Assembly: GCA_029821635.1 (NCBI GenBank)
Contig: JALGSW010000032.1
Location: 1 to 32,350 of the forward strand
Source: Candidatus Zipacnadia bacterium
GTDB taxonomy: Bacteria > Armatimonadota > Zipacnadia > Zipacnadales > UBA5352
Reading direction: 5' to 3'
Length of the DNA stretch: 32,350 nt
The number at the start of each line of letters is the position of its first letter. The stretch's first letter is position 1. Of this stretch, positions 1 through 7,958 are shown piece after piece. Position numbers and translations under genes: made by a program. The notes under the pieces are model-generated. The model was not told where the DNA came from. It saw only the letters and a list, made by a program, of their open reading frames with translations, and did not search any database.

Positions 1-22
1 CCCTGCCCCTGCAGGGGCAGGG
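1..22. repeat. Perfect 22-bp palindrome at window edge
   Basis: Positions 1-22 are a perfect inverted repeat centred on CTGCAG, so either strand could form a very GC-rich stem. A second small inverted repeat follows, GGAGGTG at 49-55 with CACCTCC at 74-80. There is no T-tract, so a classical intrinsic terminator is not shown. The rest of 23-154 holds no convincing gene. The palindrome may be the end of a larger element cut by the window edge. Confidence 0.5.
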
Positions 23-154
23 GGCCGGGGGCCACTTCGCTCTACCCAGGAGGTGCCACCACCCCCCGGTCTACACCTCCATCAGCTAACGATTGCTATC
101 ATACAAGGGGGGAGGACGGCGTCTCTCTCGGCCGACCCCGCGCGAATCGCCGTT

Positions 155-225
155 GTCGTTCACCCCCTCTCCCGCTTTCGGCGCGTCGTTTGCGGCTTCC
201 AGGGAGAGGGGGCCGGGGGGTGAGG
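155..225 (-). repeat. Hairpin repeat, copy 1 (3' end of FAD oxidase gene)
   Basis: On the minus strand this has the same frame as four other copies in the window: CCTCACCCCC, then CCCCCTCTCCC, a short variable segment, and GGGAGAGGGGG followed by GTGAACGAC. The outer arms at 163-173 and 202-212 pair perfectly. Unlike the other copies, the inner arms do not pair well, so this copy looks decayed. It starts 7 nt after the stop codon of the minus-strand gene ending at 233. Its orientation relative to the gene is the same as in all other copies. Confidence 0.75.
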
Positions 226-232
226 CAGTCGT

Positions 233-1789
233 TCACCGCGCCGCGTCCAGGAGTCCCGCCGGCAACATGTTCCCGCGGTTGAGGATCCCCGCCGGGTCCA
301 CCGCCAGCTTCGCGCGCGCGATCTCCTCAAGCCCCTCGCGCCCGTACATGACCTCGAGGTAGGGCACGCGTCGGCCCTCGCCCGGCAGCGTCTTCTTCCC
401 GACGCCGTGTTCGGCGGTGATCGTGCCGCCAAGCTCGATCGCCCGATGCGCGAGCATCGCGTACTGCTCCATTGACGCATCCTCCTCGGCGGCGTCCGCG
501 GGCAGGAAGTCGATGTGCAGGTGGTAGTCGCCGATGTGCCCGAAGAGCACCGCCGACGCCTCCGGGCGCCCCGTGACCTGCAGGAACGCGTCGCAGGCCT
601 CGCGGTAGGCCTCCATCATCGCCGGGAAGGCCTGGGCGGGCACCGCGTAGTCCGTGCACAGCTTGTCCGTGCCGTGCTGCCGAAGGAATGTGTTGACCGT
701 CTCGGGGAGAGCGTGCCGGAAGTCACGCTGGGCCTCGCGCTCGCGGTCCGTGTCGGCAAACCAGTCGTCCAGCGGGTCGGAGCCGATCACGATTTCCGCG
801 AAGGCCTCGACAGTCTGCGGATCGTCGGCGGCCAGTTCAGTGAAGATCGCCGCCTGGTGCTCGGGCTTCACCTGCGGCTGATCCGCCATGAAGCGCAGGG
901 CGCCGGGGTCGTAGAACTCCAGCGAGAGCAGCGGCAGGCCCTCGCTGGCGGCTGCGCGCAGCCTGTCCGCGCAGGCGATCGCCTCCTCCTCCGAAGCGAA
1001 GAACGCGGTGTCTGAGAAGAGCGTTGGTCGCGGCGTGAGGCGCACAAGGACCGCCGTGATGACCCCCAGCAGGCCCTCGGAACCCACGAAGAGGTCGAGC
1101 AGGTCCATCCCGTCGGCGGCGTAGAGCCCCGCGGCGTTCTTCGTGGTCGCGGGCATCGCGTAGGAGGGCGCCTGGACCTCGTACTGCGTCCCCTCCCGCG
1201 AGGCGAAGCGTAGTGTGCGCCCCTCGGCGAACACCTCCCCGCGCGCGAGGTGCAGCGTGTCGCCGGTTGGCAGCACGATCTCCAGCGCGTCGACCCAGGC
1301 GCGCGTGGCGCCGTGCATGAAGCTGCGGGCGCCGGAGGCGTTCTCCGCGACCGCGCCGCCGATCATCGCCGAACGCTCGGTGGGCGCGGGTGGGAAGAGC
1401 AGGTCGGGCGCGAGCAACGCCTCCAGTGCGTCGAGAGTGATCGCGGGCGGGCACCACGCCCGGCCCGCCGCCGCGTCAAGCCCGACGGTGTAGGCGATGC
1501 CATCGTGCGTCGCGGTGACCGGCACGAAGCCCGCGCGCGGCTCGGCGTGGCGCATCAGCTCCACCGTGGCGACCAGACCGCCGTCGGTGGCGACACGCGC
1601 GCCGGTCAGGCCGGTGCCGCCGCCGGAGACGGTGACGGGCGTGCCGGCGGCGGTCGCCTCGCGCAGGATCTGCGCGACATTCGCCTCGTCTTCGGGGAAG
1701 ACGACCGCCTGCACGTCTTCGGCGAAGAACGTGTTGCTCTCATCGGCGGCGTAGCGTGCGATGACGTCCGGCTCACTGCTGCGGCGCAT
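233..1789 (-). CDS. FAD-linked oxidase, GlcD / D-lactate dehydrogenase-like
   Basis: Predicted flavoprotein of the FAD-binding PCMH (vanillyl-alcohol oxidase) family that oxidises a 2-hydroxy acid such as glycolate or D-lactate. At 518 aa it is slightly longer than typical GlcD. The FAD-binding N domain shows GGGTGLTG (about 57-64), NASGARSFMHG (150-160) and LFVGSEGLLGVIT (233-245). The C-terminal substrate domain has GHIGDYHLH and TAEHGVGKK, the His/Glu metal-site motifs of the family, and ends in the usual ILNRGNMLP. The ATG at 1789 is preceded by a strong AGGAGGAGG. It is transcribed divergently from the 1924 gene across a 134-bp spacer in which I see no clear promoter. No GlcE or GlcF subunit gene lies next to it, so it may act alone or with distant partners. 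The exact substrate is not evident. Confidence 0.9.
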   Translation of the reverse strand: MRRSSEPDVIARYAADESNTFFAEDVQAVVFPEDEANVAQILREATAAGTPVTVSGGGTGLTGARVATDGGLVATVELMRHAEPRAGFVPVTATHDGIAYTVGLDAAAGRAWCPPAITLDALEALLAPDLLFPPAPTERSAMIGGAVAENASGARSFMHGATRAWVDALEIVLPTGDTLHLARGEVFAEGRTLRFASREGTQYEVQAPSYAMPATTKNAAGLYAADGMDLLDLFVGSEGLLGVITAVLVRLTPRPTLFSDTAFFASEEEAIACADRLRAAASEGLPLLSLEFYDPGALRFMADQPQVKPEHQAAIFTELAADDPQTVEAFAEIVIGSDPLDDWFADTDREREAQRDFRHALPETVNTFLRQHGTDKLCTDYAVPAQAFPAMMEAYREACDAFLQVTGRPEASAVLFGHIGDYHLHIDFLPADAAEEDASMEQYAMLAHRAIELGGTITAEHGVGKKTLPGEGRRVPYLEVMYGREGLEEIARAKLAVDPAGILNRGNMLPAGLLDAAR

Positions 1790-1923
1790 GGCCGACCTCC
1801 TCCTGAAGATTTGACGGCGATGAGTTCGCCGGTGGACGGCAGTTCGCCTGCCCGGAGGACTTCGCGAGGCCGGCGGCGAAGCACAAACTCTGCACCACGT
1901 CGCGCAGCCCTGGGGAGATCCGG

Positions 1924-2961
1924 ATGAGTTACGAGCGGGGATGGCAGGCGCTGAACCTGCAGATGCCGGACCAGATTCCGCACACCGAGTACGTCTCGAA
2001 CCCCGCGTGGGTCAAGCGCCTGACCGGGCTGGACCCGCGCAAGCGCGAGGAGGCGGCCGAGGCGGCGGTGGCGCTGGTGCGCGAGTGGGACTACGACCTG
2101 CGCTGGTTCAACATGGCGCATCCGAGCCAGCCACGCATGACGCACATGGGCACGGCCGTCTGGAGCGAGGACTTCCACGTCACGGACAACCGCGACTGCC
2201 CGTTCAGCGACGTGCAGGACGTGCTGGACTTCGACCCGTTGGCGGATATACCCGTGCCTGCGCACGAGGAGCTCGTCGAGCACTTCGCGCAGCGCTGGTG
2301 GGCGGCGCAGGAGCAGACGCCCACCGCGGTCGTGCCCGGCGGCTACTACAACACAATCTTCTCCTGGTGCATCCTGACTTTCGGCTGGGAGATGTTCCTG
2401 ACCGCCGCGGCGCTCGATGAAGAGCGCTTCGACGAGGTGCTGGAGGGCTTCTGCGAGGTCTCGCTGGCAAGCTATCGCGCGCAGGCGGAGTGCGGCTGCA
2501 AGGTCTTCATCTGCCACGATGACATCGTCTGGACCGAGGGCGCGGTGTTCCGGCCGGAGTGGTATCGCGAGCACGTCTTCCCCCGCTACAAGCGTCTCTG
2601 GGAGCCGCTCAAAGAAGCGGGGATCATCCTGCTCTTCTGCTCGGACGGGGACTACACGGAGTTCATCGACGATCTTGCCGAACTCGGGGTCGACGGCTTC
2701 ATCTTCGAGCCGATGACCGATCTGCGCTACGTCGTGGAGAACTACGGTCAGGAGAAGGTAATCATCGGCAACGTTGACTGCCGGGCGCTGACCTTCGGGA
2801 CCGAGGATGAGATCCGGGCGGAGGTCGAGCGCTGCGCTTCGCTGGGACGCGACTGCCCGGGCTACTTTTTCTCGGTGGGCAATCACATTCCGTATAATGT
2901 CCCGGTGGAGGCGGTCGCGACCTACGCGGAGGCGATCGTCGAGTTGGGCAGGCGCGACTGA
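1924..2961 (+). CDS. Uroporphyrinogen decarboxylase (UroD)-fold family protein
   Basis: A 345-aa protein of the UroD/MtaA/CmuA TIM-barrel superfamily. Typical late-barrel motifs are visible: CHDDIVW, the FRPEWYREHVFPRYK helix, CSDGDY, GVDGFIFEP, IIGNVDCRAL and FSVGNHIPYNVPVE. Members act as heme decarboxylases or as methyltransferases that move methyl groups to cobalamin or thiol carriers. Many environmental paralogs sit in catabolic clusters with unknown substrates. There is no heme gene nearby, so classical HemE is unlikely. I do not see a clear MtaA-type HxC...C zinc site, so methyltransferase activity is also unproven. The ATG at 1924 follows GGGGAG at 8 nt. It is the first gene of a tight seven-gene run. 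A TATAAT inside its 3' end is discussed under rejected items. Confidence 0.85.
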   Translation: MSYERGWQALNLQMPDQIPHTEYVSNPAWVKRLTGLDPRKREEAAEAAVALVREWDYDLRWFNMAHPSQPRMTHMGTAVWSEDFHVTDNRDCPFSDVQDVLDFDPLADIPVPAHEELVEHFAQRWWAAQEQTPTAVVPGGYYNTIFSWCILTFGWEMFLTAAALDEERFDEVLEGFCEVSLASYRAQAECGCKVFICHDDIVWTEGAVFRPEWYREHVFPRYKRLWEPLKEAGIILLFCSDGDYTEFIDDLAELGVDGFIFEPMTDLRYVVENYGQEKVIIGNVDCRALTFGTEDEIRAEVERCASLGRDCPGYFFSVGNHIPYNVPVEAVATYAEAIVELGRRD

Positions 2962-2974
2962 GGAGAGGATGGCA

Positions 2975-3955
2975 ATGCGCGCTCGCGCGCCGGGGTACGT
3001 GCTCAGTGACTTCGCTGACGTGCCCGATCTCGCCGCACAGGTCACGCGGCTGGACAATCTCGCGTTCGCGCAGTACGAGGGCGCGATGGCCTTCGACGAG
3101 GCGTTCTCGGAGTGGTACCTCGCGCGGCCCGGCACCGACCTGCGTATGTGCCAGGCGGCGCTGGACGGCGAGCGACTGGTCTCGCAGGTGATCGTCTGCG
3201 TCCAGCCGCTGCAGCTCGGTGGGCGGACGATGCGCTGCGGGATCATCGACAGCGTCGCGACCGACCCCGAGCACCGCAAGCAGGGCCTCGCGCGGCAACT
3301 CATGGAACGCGCGCACGAGGTGATGCAGCGCGTCGGGCTCGACGCGGCCGTCCTGTACACGAACCCGGACGACCACCCCTATCACTTCTACGCGCGCCTG
3401 GGCTACGAGGAGCGCGCCCGTGCGTCGATGCTGATGGCGGCGCGGCGGGACAGGAGCGGCTGCGGCGCGCTGCCCGTGGACGCCGAGGCGGAGGCGGAGG
3501 GCCTGCGGGCGCTGCTGGACGAGTACTTCGCGGGCTACGAGGGCTTCGCGCCGCTGAGTGAGGAGTTGTGGCGCTGGCACAAGATCGACTCGCCCGTGAA
3601 GCCGACGGTGGTCGCGGAGATGAGCGGCAGCGGTCCGATCTCCACCGCGACCTTCGCCGACGCGCAGGTGCGGGTCGAGGGGCAGGATCACACGGTCTCG
3701 ATGGCCTACGACATCGCCGCGCTCCGCATGAGCAACGATGCGTTCGCCAGCCTTTTGTCGCTGGCGCCGCGGGAGATGATCGGCCTGATCCTCGACGACG
3801 CTGCGCCCGAGGCCGCGTGGGCGGCGGCGCTGGGCTTCGAGCGGCGCGTCTCGGAAGTGTCGATGGTCCTGCCCTTCAGCCGCGAGGCCCGCACCGCGCT
3901 CGACGCGCATAGCGGGCCGTGGTACGTGATGATGGAGTCCGTGGTTGGAGTGTGA
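2975..3955 (+). CDS. GNAT family N-acetyltransferase, two-domain
   Basis: Predicted acetyl-CoA-dependent N-acyltransferase of 326 aa. The N-terminal half is a GNAT fold: the acetyl-CoA pyrophosphate-binding stretch reads VATDPEHRKQGLARQLMERA (V..P..R..G.A), followed by the strand AVLYTN and the C-terminal FYARLGYEERAR. The second half (about 180-326) looks like a further degenerate GNAT-like or Eis-like domain, ending in a short hydrophobic strand. Two ATGs compete, at 2969 and 2975. The AGGAGAGG at 2961-2968 sits 6 nt from 2975 but touches 2969, so 2975 is chosen. The gene follows the UroD-like gene by 13 nt, and its last codons run close to the next start, consistent with one polycistronic message. 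The acceptor amine is unknown. Confidence 0.82.
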   Translation: MRARAPGYVLSDFADVPDLAAQVTRLDNLAFAQYEGAMAFDEAFSEWYLARPGTDLRMCQAALDGERLVSQVIVCVQPLQLGGRTMRCGIIDSVATDPEHRKQGLARQLMERAHEVMQRVGLDAAVLYTNPDDHPYHFYARLGYEERARASMLMAARRDRSGCGALPVDAEAEAEGLRALLDEYFAGYEGFAPLSEELWRWHKIDSPVKPTVVAEMSGSGPISTATFADAQVRVEGQDHTVSMAYDIAALRMSNDAFASLLSLAPREMIGLILDDAAPEAAWAAALGFERRVSEVSMVLPFSREARTALDAHSGPWYVMMESVVGV

Positions 3956-3971
3956 GAGGGAGGTGGCGCGC

Positions 3972-4856
3972 ATGATGAAGCCCGAGGGGCGGCCTGTGGT
4001 TGACCCCGATCTTTGCCGACAGTGCGGGAAGTGCATGGCGGTCTGCTCGCTGGACGTGCTGGAGCCGGGCGAACGCTGCCCGGTGGCGACCGGCGCAGCT
4101 CCGTGCTTCCGCTGCGGGCACTGCATGGCGGTCTGCCCGACCGGCGCGATCACGCATCCCGGCATGAACCCCGAGCACTTCCGCGAGCTGCTGCCCGCCG
4201 CGGAGGGCGTGACGTCCGAGCTGCTCTTCGACCTGCTGCGCAAGCGCCGGAGCATCCGCAGCTACACCGACGAGCAGGTCGGCGAGGACGAGATCATGCG
4301 GCTGATCGAGGCGGCGGTACAGGCCCCGAGCGGCCTGAACGCGCAGTCGTGGTGCTTCACGATCATCCAGGACCCCGAGCGGATGGCGCGCATCAGGCGG
4401 CGGATCGCAGCGATCTACTCATTCCTGCTGAATATGCTGGAGAGCCGCATGAGCAAGTTCATGCTGCGGCTGCAGGTCGGCACGGAGGCGGTGTCGGTGC
4501 TGGAGGAGGCGCGTCCGCTGCTGGAGGGCATCGTGGCCGCGCAGAAGAGCGGCGGCGACCGCCTGTTGTGGGGCGCGCCGACGCTGGTGGTCGTGCACTC
4601 GCCCGATGAGGACCCGACCGGGCTTGAGAGCGCGCACTACGCGGTCGCGAACTTCATGCTGATGGCGCCAACGATGGGCCTCGGGACCTGCCTGATCGGC
4701 GTCCTGACCGCGGTGGCGGAGCATGACCCGCGGGTGAGAGAGTTCATCGGCCTGCCGGAGGACCACACGCTTGACGCCGCGCTGGTGGTCGGCTACCCGA
4801 CCGAGGAGTACCTGCGCTCGGTGGACAAGCGCGCCGCGGAGATCGAGTTCATCTGA
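3972..4856 (+). CDS. Ferredoxin-nitroreductase fusion protein, copy 1
   Basis: A 294-aa protein. Residues 10-60 form a bacterial 2x[4Fe-4S] ferredoxin with Cys15/18/21/25 and Cys45/48/51/55, each closing in MAVC. From about residue 85 comes a nitroreductase (NTR) FMN domain: KRRSIRSYTDEQV, APSGLNAQSWCF, and the late GAPTLVVVHSP and MGLGTCLIGVL segments. Such fusions are FMN-dependent reductases fed by ferredoxin-type clusters; many remain uncharacterised. The ATG at 3972 is preferred over 3945 because GGGAGGT at 3958-3964 is well spaced to it and no overlap with the previous gene is then needed. It lies 16 nt after the acetyltransferase gene and 51 nt before a paralog of the same architecture. 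Confidence 0.9.
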   Translation: MMKPEGRPVVDPDLCRQCGKCMAVCSLDVLEPGERCPVATGAAPCFRCGHCMAVCPTGAITHPGMNPEHFRELLPAAEGVTSELLFDLLRKRRSIRSYTDEQVGEDEIMRLIEAAVQAPSGLNAQSWCFTIIQDPERMARIRRRIAAIYSFLLNMLESRMSKFMLRLQVGTEAVSVLEEARPLLEGIVAAQKSGGDRLLWGAPTLVVVHSPDEDPTGLESAHYAVANFMLMAPTMGLGTCLIGVLTAVAEHDPRVREFIGLPEDHTLDAALVVGYPTEEYLRSVDKRAAEIEFI

Positions 4857-4907
4857 ACCGCGCGCGCACGTACGAACACAGGACCCGTCAACTGCAGAGG
4901 TGAGGAA

Positions 4908-5786
4908 ATGAGTCGTGCCCCTCGACCCGAGGTCAATGAGGAAGCATGTATCGTCTGCGGGAAGTGTGTTGCGGCCTGCAGCTTCGAGGTGATGAAGCTC
5001 CGCAAGAACAGCGCTCAGCCGCGAGGCGTGGGTGAGTGCATCGTCTGCGGGCAGTGCGTCGCGGTTTGTCCGGAGAACGCGATCAGCCATCCGGAGATCC
5101 CGCAGGAGCGCATCGCTGAGGTGCCGTCGGCGCCTGCGGTGGGCTACGACGAGCTGGTGACGCTGCTGCGCCAGCGGCGGAGCATTCGGCGCTACACCGA
5201 TGGCGAGGTGTCCGACGAGCTGATCCACGAGTTGATCGACGCCGGGGTGCTGGCGCCGAGCGGGCACAACGGGCAGACGTGGCAGTTCACGGTCATCAAG
5301 GATCCCGCCGAACTCGACGCAGTGCGCAACGCCGCGGCGGCTTTCTACAGCGGCCTGCTCGCGGCGCTGGAGGGTGAGGAGAGCCGTGCCGGGATGATCG
5401 CGCAGATGGGCGAGGAGGCCGTCGGCGGCCTCGACGAGATCGCGCCCGCGGTCAAGCTGATCCTGCGGGCGCACGAGCGCGGCGATGACCGGATGCTCTG
5501 GGGCGCCCCGACGCTGCTGCTCGCTCACGCCCCGGAACAGGACCCGACGGGCGGGGAGAGCGTGCACTACGCCGTGGGCAACCTGATGCTCGCGGCGGTC
5601 ACGAAGGGCCTCGGGACCTGCGCGCTCGGCTTCCTGACCATCCCGGCCGGATTCGACGAGACGCTCCGTCGAGCGCTGCACGTGCCCGACGGGCAAACGC
5701 TGCACGCGGCGCTGGCGCTCGGCTGGCCGGACGTGACCTACTACCGCTCCACCGGACGGCGCGACGTGACCGTGCGAATCATCTGA
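4908..5786 (+). CDS. Ferredoxin-nitroreductase fusion protein, copy 2
   Basis: A 292-aa paralog of the preceding gene with the same domain order. Two [4Fe-4S] motifs are visible: Cys14/17/20/24 and Cys44/47/50/54, the second ending VAVCPENAI. The NTR flavin domain starts at RQRRSIRRYTDGEV and continues with APSGHNGQTWQF, GAPTLLLAHAPEQ and KGLGTCALGFL. The NTR half aligns with copy 1 almost without gaps, while the ferredoxin halves differ in linker length and in an extra Cys (residue 36) only in copy 1. The ATG at 4908 follows GAGGTGAGG. The tandem pair could form a heterodimer, since NTR enzymes are dimers with the active site at the interface, or could be two homodimers with different substrates. 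This is inference. Confidence 0.9.
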   Translation: MSRAPRPEVNEEACIVCGKCVAACSFEVMKLRKNSAQPRGVGECIVCGQCVAVCPENAISHPEIPQERIAEVPSAPAVGYDELVTLLRQRRSIRRYTDGEVSDELIHELIDAGVLAPSGHNGQTWQFTVIKDPAELDAVRNAAAAFYSGLLAALEGEESRAGMIAQMGEEAVGGLDEIAPAVKLILRAHERGDDRMLWGAPTLLLAHAPEQDPTGGESVHYAVGNLMLAAVTKGLGTCALGFLTIPAGFDETLRRALHVPDGQTLHAALALGWPDVTYYRSTGRRDVTVRII

Positions 5787-5862
5787 TGAAGCCGCGCAGC
5801 CTGCTCGTCCCTGACGCGGGGGAGTGGGCTGCGCGTTACGTCGTACACCGGAGAGACTGCTC

Positions 5863-6867
5863 ATGGCAGCAGAGATCACGCTCAGCCACGTGGAGACGAC
5901 ACTGACCGACGGTGAGACGCTGCGCACGCCGTGGTGGGAGATCGACTCGGGCGCCGACGGGCCGGTGCTGCTGGCCATCGCCGCCCAGCACGGGAATGAG
6001 GTGCACGGCATCGAGGTGCTGCGGCGCTTCGCCCCGATCTGTGCCGAGGGGATTGTGAGCGGCACCGCGCTGCTCGTGCCCTTCGGCAACCTGCTCGCAA
6101 TCCGGCACCGGCGCAACTCTTCCATGATCGGGCCGGAGGAGAAGCAGACGGAGCTGCACAAGCGCTTCAACATGAACGGGCTGTGGCCCGGTGACGCGCA
6201 GGGCAATGACATCGAGAGGCTCGTCGCCTCGCTCGACGAGGCACTCGCGCAGCGCGCCACGCATGTGGTCGATCTGCATTCCTGGAACGGCTTCTGGGCC
6301 GCCTCCACGCTCCGGTGGGAGGGCGCGGACAGCGCGAAGATGGCCGATGTGGCGGGCACCCGCTTCACCTGGTGGCACCAGGTGCACTCGACGCCCGCTT
6401 CGCACACGCAGATCCGCAACACCGTGGTTGGGCGCGGCGGATCGGCGGTGTGCATCGAATTCGCCGGGCAGAACTGCGTCTACGAGCGCGAAGTCCAGGT
6501 GGGCGTGCGAGCGATGTGCAACATCGCGAAGGTGCTCGGGATGATGGAGGGTGAGCCGGAGATCCCACCCGACTGCGGCCTTCGGATCACCGATGAGAAC
6601 ACGACGGTCGTGCGCGCTCCCTGCAGCGGCCTGTTCGTCGAGCAGCCCGGCCTGGCGCTCGAGGATCGCGTCGAGGCGGGGCAGAGGCTCGGGCACATCA
6701 TCCGCGACGACGACCTCTCCGTGGTAGAGATCGCCGCGCCCGTCGGCGGCTGGCTCTGGCGCTTCGGCAGCCACCGGCCCAACCCGGACGTGAGCCTGGC
6801 GGACCAGCACCCCTACTCCGATCCCGGCGATCCGCTCGCAAGTGTCGTCTCGAATCGAGCATACTGA
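5863..6867 (+). CDS. Succinylglutamate desuccinylase/aspartoacylase-family protein, copy 1
   Basis: A 334-aa predicted zinc-dependent amidohydrolase of the AstE/AspA branch of the M14 fold. The zinc ligands are visible: His43 and Glu46 in AAQHGNEVHG, and His139 in VVDLHSW. The C-terminal beta domain carries APCSGLF and LGHIIRDDD, typical of family members acting on N-acyl amino acids. The substrate-carboxylate motif that reads NMNR.WPG in the next gene reads NMNGLWPG here, so the usual Arg is Gly106. Activity or specificity may therefore differ. The ATG at 5863 is used because GGAGAGA lies at a good distance, whereas a GTG at 5824 lacks a site. It is followed after 18 nt by its paralog. Confidence 0.88.
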   Translation: MAAEITLSHVETTLTDGETLRTPWWEIDSGADGPVLLAIAAQHGNEVHGIEVLRRFAPICAEGIVSGTALLVPFGNLLAIRHRRNSSMIGPEEKQTELHKRFNMNGLWPGDAQGNDIERLVASLDEALAQRATHVVDLHSWNGFWAASTLRWEGADSAKMADVAGTRFTWWHQVHSTPASHTQIRNTVVGRGGSAVCIEFAGQNCVYEREVQVGVRAMCNIAKVLGMMEGEPEIPPDCGLRITDENTTVVRAPCSGLFVEQPGLALEDRVEAGQRLGHIIRDDDLSVVEIAAPVGGWLWRFGSHRPNPDVSLADQHPYSDPGDPLASVVSNRAY

Positions 6868-6885
6868 GCTGACAGGAGGACACTC

Positions 6886-7890
6886 ATGCCGGAGGCGAAG
6901 CTCGATCACGCGGTCGCGAAGCTGACGGACGGCTCCGAGGTGCGCATCCCGTGGTGGCGGATCGGCTCGGGGCGCGCGGGCGAGACGCTGCTGGTCATCG
7001 CAGCCCAGCACGGGAACGAGGTGCAGGGCTGCGAGTCGATCCGGCGCTTCAAGGAGCTCTGCGAGCGCGAGCTGGTGGCGGGTGAAGTGCGGCTGGTGCC
7101 CTTCGCCAACCTGCCCGCGGTGCGCCACCGCCGCTCGCACATCAACCTGGGGTCGGAGCAGGCCTACGGCGATGACGAGGGGCACAACATGAACCGCACC
7201 TGGCCCGGTGTCGCGGATGGCAATGACACCGAGCGGGTGAGCTACGCGCTGCACGAGGCGGTCGTGGAGGGCTGCACGCGCTGCCTCGACCTGCACTCGT
7301 GGTCGCGTTTCACCGCTACCGCGACGCTCGCACGTGAGGAGGGGCTCTCGCGGGAGATGGCGCTGGTCGCGGGCATCCGCTTCATCCAGTGGCGACCGGC
7401 CACGCCGAACACGACGGGCGCGACCATGATCGGAGCGCTCTTCAACAACAGTGGCCGCGGGTCGATCACCATCGAGCTTGCGCCGCAGTGGGTCATCCGG
7501 GAGAAGGAGGTCACGCTGGGCCTGCGCGCGGCGAGCAACCTCGCGAAGCTCTTCGGGATGATCGAGGGCGAGATCGAGCAGCTCGACGGCCCCTACGTGC
7601 AGTTCGGGCGCGACTCGGCGGAGGAGGCCGCCCGCAAGCACGAGCTGACTGCGCCCTGCTCGGGGCTGTTCGTCGAAGCCGGACTGGAGACGAGCGATCA
7701 CGTGAGCGAGGGCCAGCGCCTCGGGCACATCATCCGCGATGACACGCTGGAGATCGTGGAGATCGTCTCACCCGCGGACGGGTGGCTCTGGCAGTACGGC
7801 TGCTTCCGTGCGGACTGTGACGTGGCCCTGCCGCCGCAGCATCCGTACGCGGCCGAGGGCGACACGCTCGCAGCGGTGATGGAGCTGTGA
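6886..7890 (+). CDS. Succinylglutamate desuccinylase/aspartoacylase-family protein, copy 2
   Basis: A 334-aa paralog of the previous gene with an intact-looking catalytic set: His42 and Glu45 in AAQHGNEVQG, the substrate-binding Asn103-Arg104 in HNMNRTWPG, and His137 in CLDLHSW. The C-terminal domain repeats APCSGLF and LGHIIRDD. The family hydrolyses N-acyl amino acids such as N-acetylaspartate or N-succinylglutamate, or removes acyl caps from other small molecules. No arginine-catabolism (ast) genes are nearby, so the AstE role is not supported. The ATG at 6886 has a strong AGGAGG at 6873-6878. The stop overlaps a possible GTG start of the following SGNH gene, which suggests coupled expression. 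Confidence 0.9.
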   Translation: MPEAKLDHAVAKLTDGSEVRIPWWRIGSGRAGETLLVIAAQHGNEVQGCESIRRFKELCERELVAGEVRLVPFANLPAVRHRRSHINLGSEQAYGDDEGHNMNRTWPGVADGNDTERVSYALHEAVVEGCTRCLDLHSWSRFTATATLAREEGLSREMALVAGIRFIQWRPATPNTTGATMIGALFNNSGRGSITIELAPQWVIREKEVTLGLRAASNLAKLFGMIEGEIEQLDGPYVQFGRDSAEEAARKHELTAPCSGLFVEAGLETSDHVSEGQRLGHIIRDDTLEIVEIVSPADGWLWQYGCFRADCDVALPPQHPYAAEGDTLAAVMEL

Positions 7891-7958
7891 TCGACGGCAG
7901 AGGGGCGCTGCAGATGGCACGCGTGGCGATGGTGAGTCTGATGCTCGGAGGAGCGCTC

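Noticed and set aside
87..104. AT-richer spot TTGCTATCATACAAG as a promoter
   Set aside because: No -35 partner at proper spacing on either strand and no gene starting downstream within the window.
2893..2898. Perfect TATAAT inside the 3' end of the UroD-like gene, about 80 nt before the acetyltransferase start
   Set aside because: It spells Tyr-Asn codons in a conserved protein motif, has no TG extension, and no -35-like hexamer lies at 16-18 nt. About one such hexamer per window is expected by chance.
4419..6455. Long open frame of 678 codons on the minus strand
   Set aside because: It lies antisense to the nitroreductase and AstE-like genes, its protein is rich in Arg/His/Ala without domain motifs, and it is a by-product of GC-rich codon bias.
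5836..7728. Open frame of 630 codons on the minus strand
   Set aside because: It is antisense to both AstE-like genes, which have clear zinc motifs and ribosome-binding sites. Similar antisense frames at 1606-3360, 18862-20127 and 29575-31518 were rejected for the same reason.
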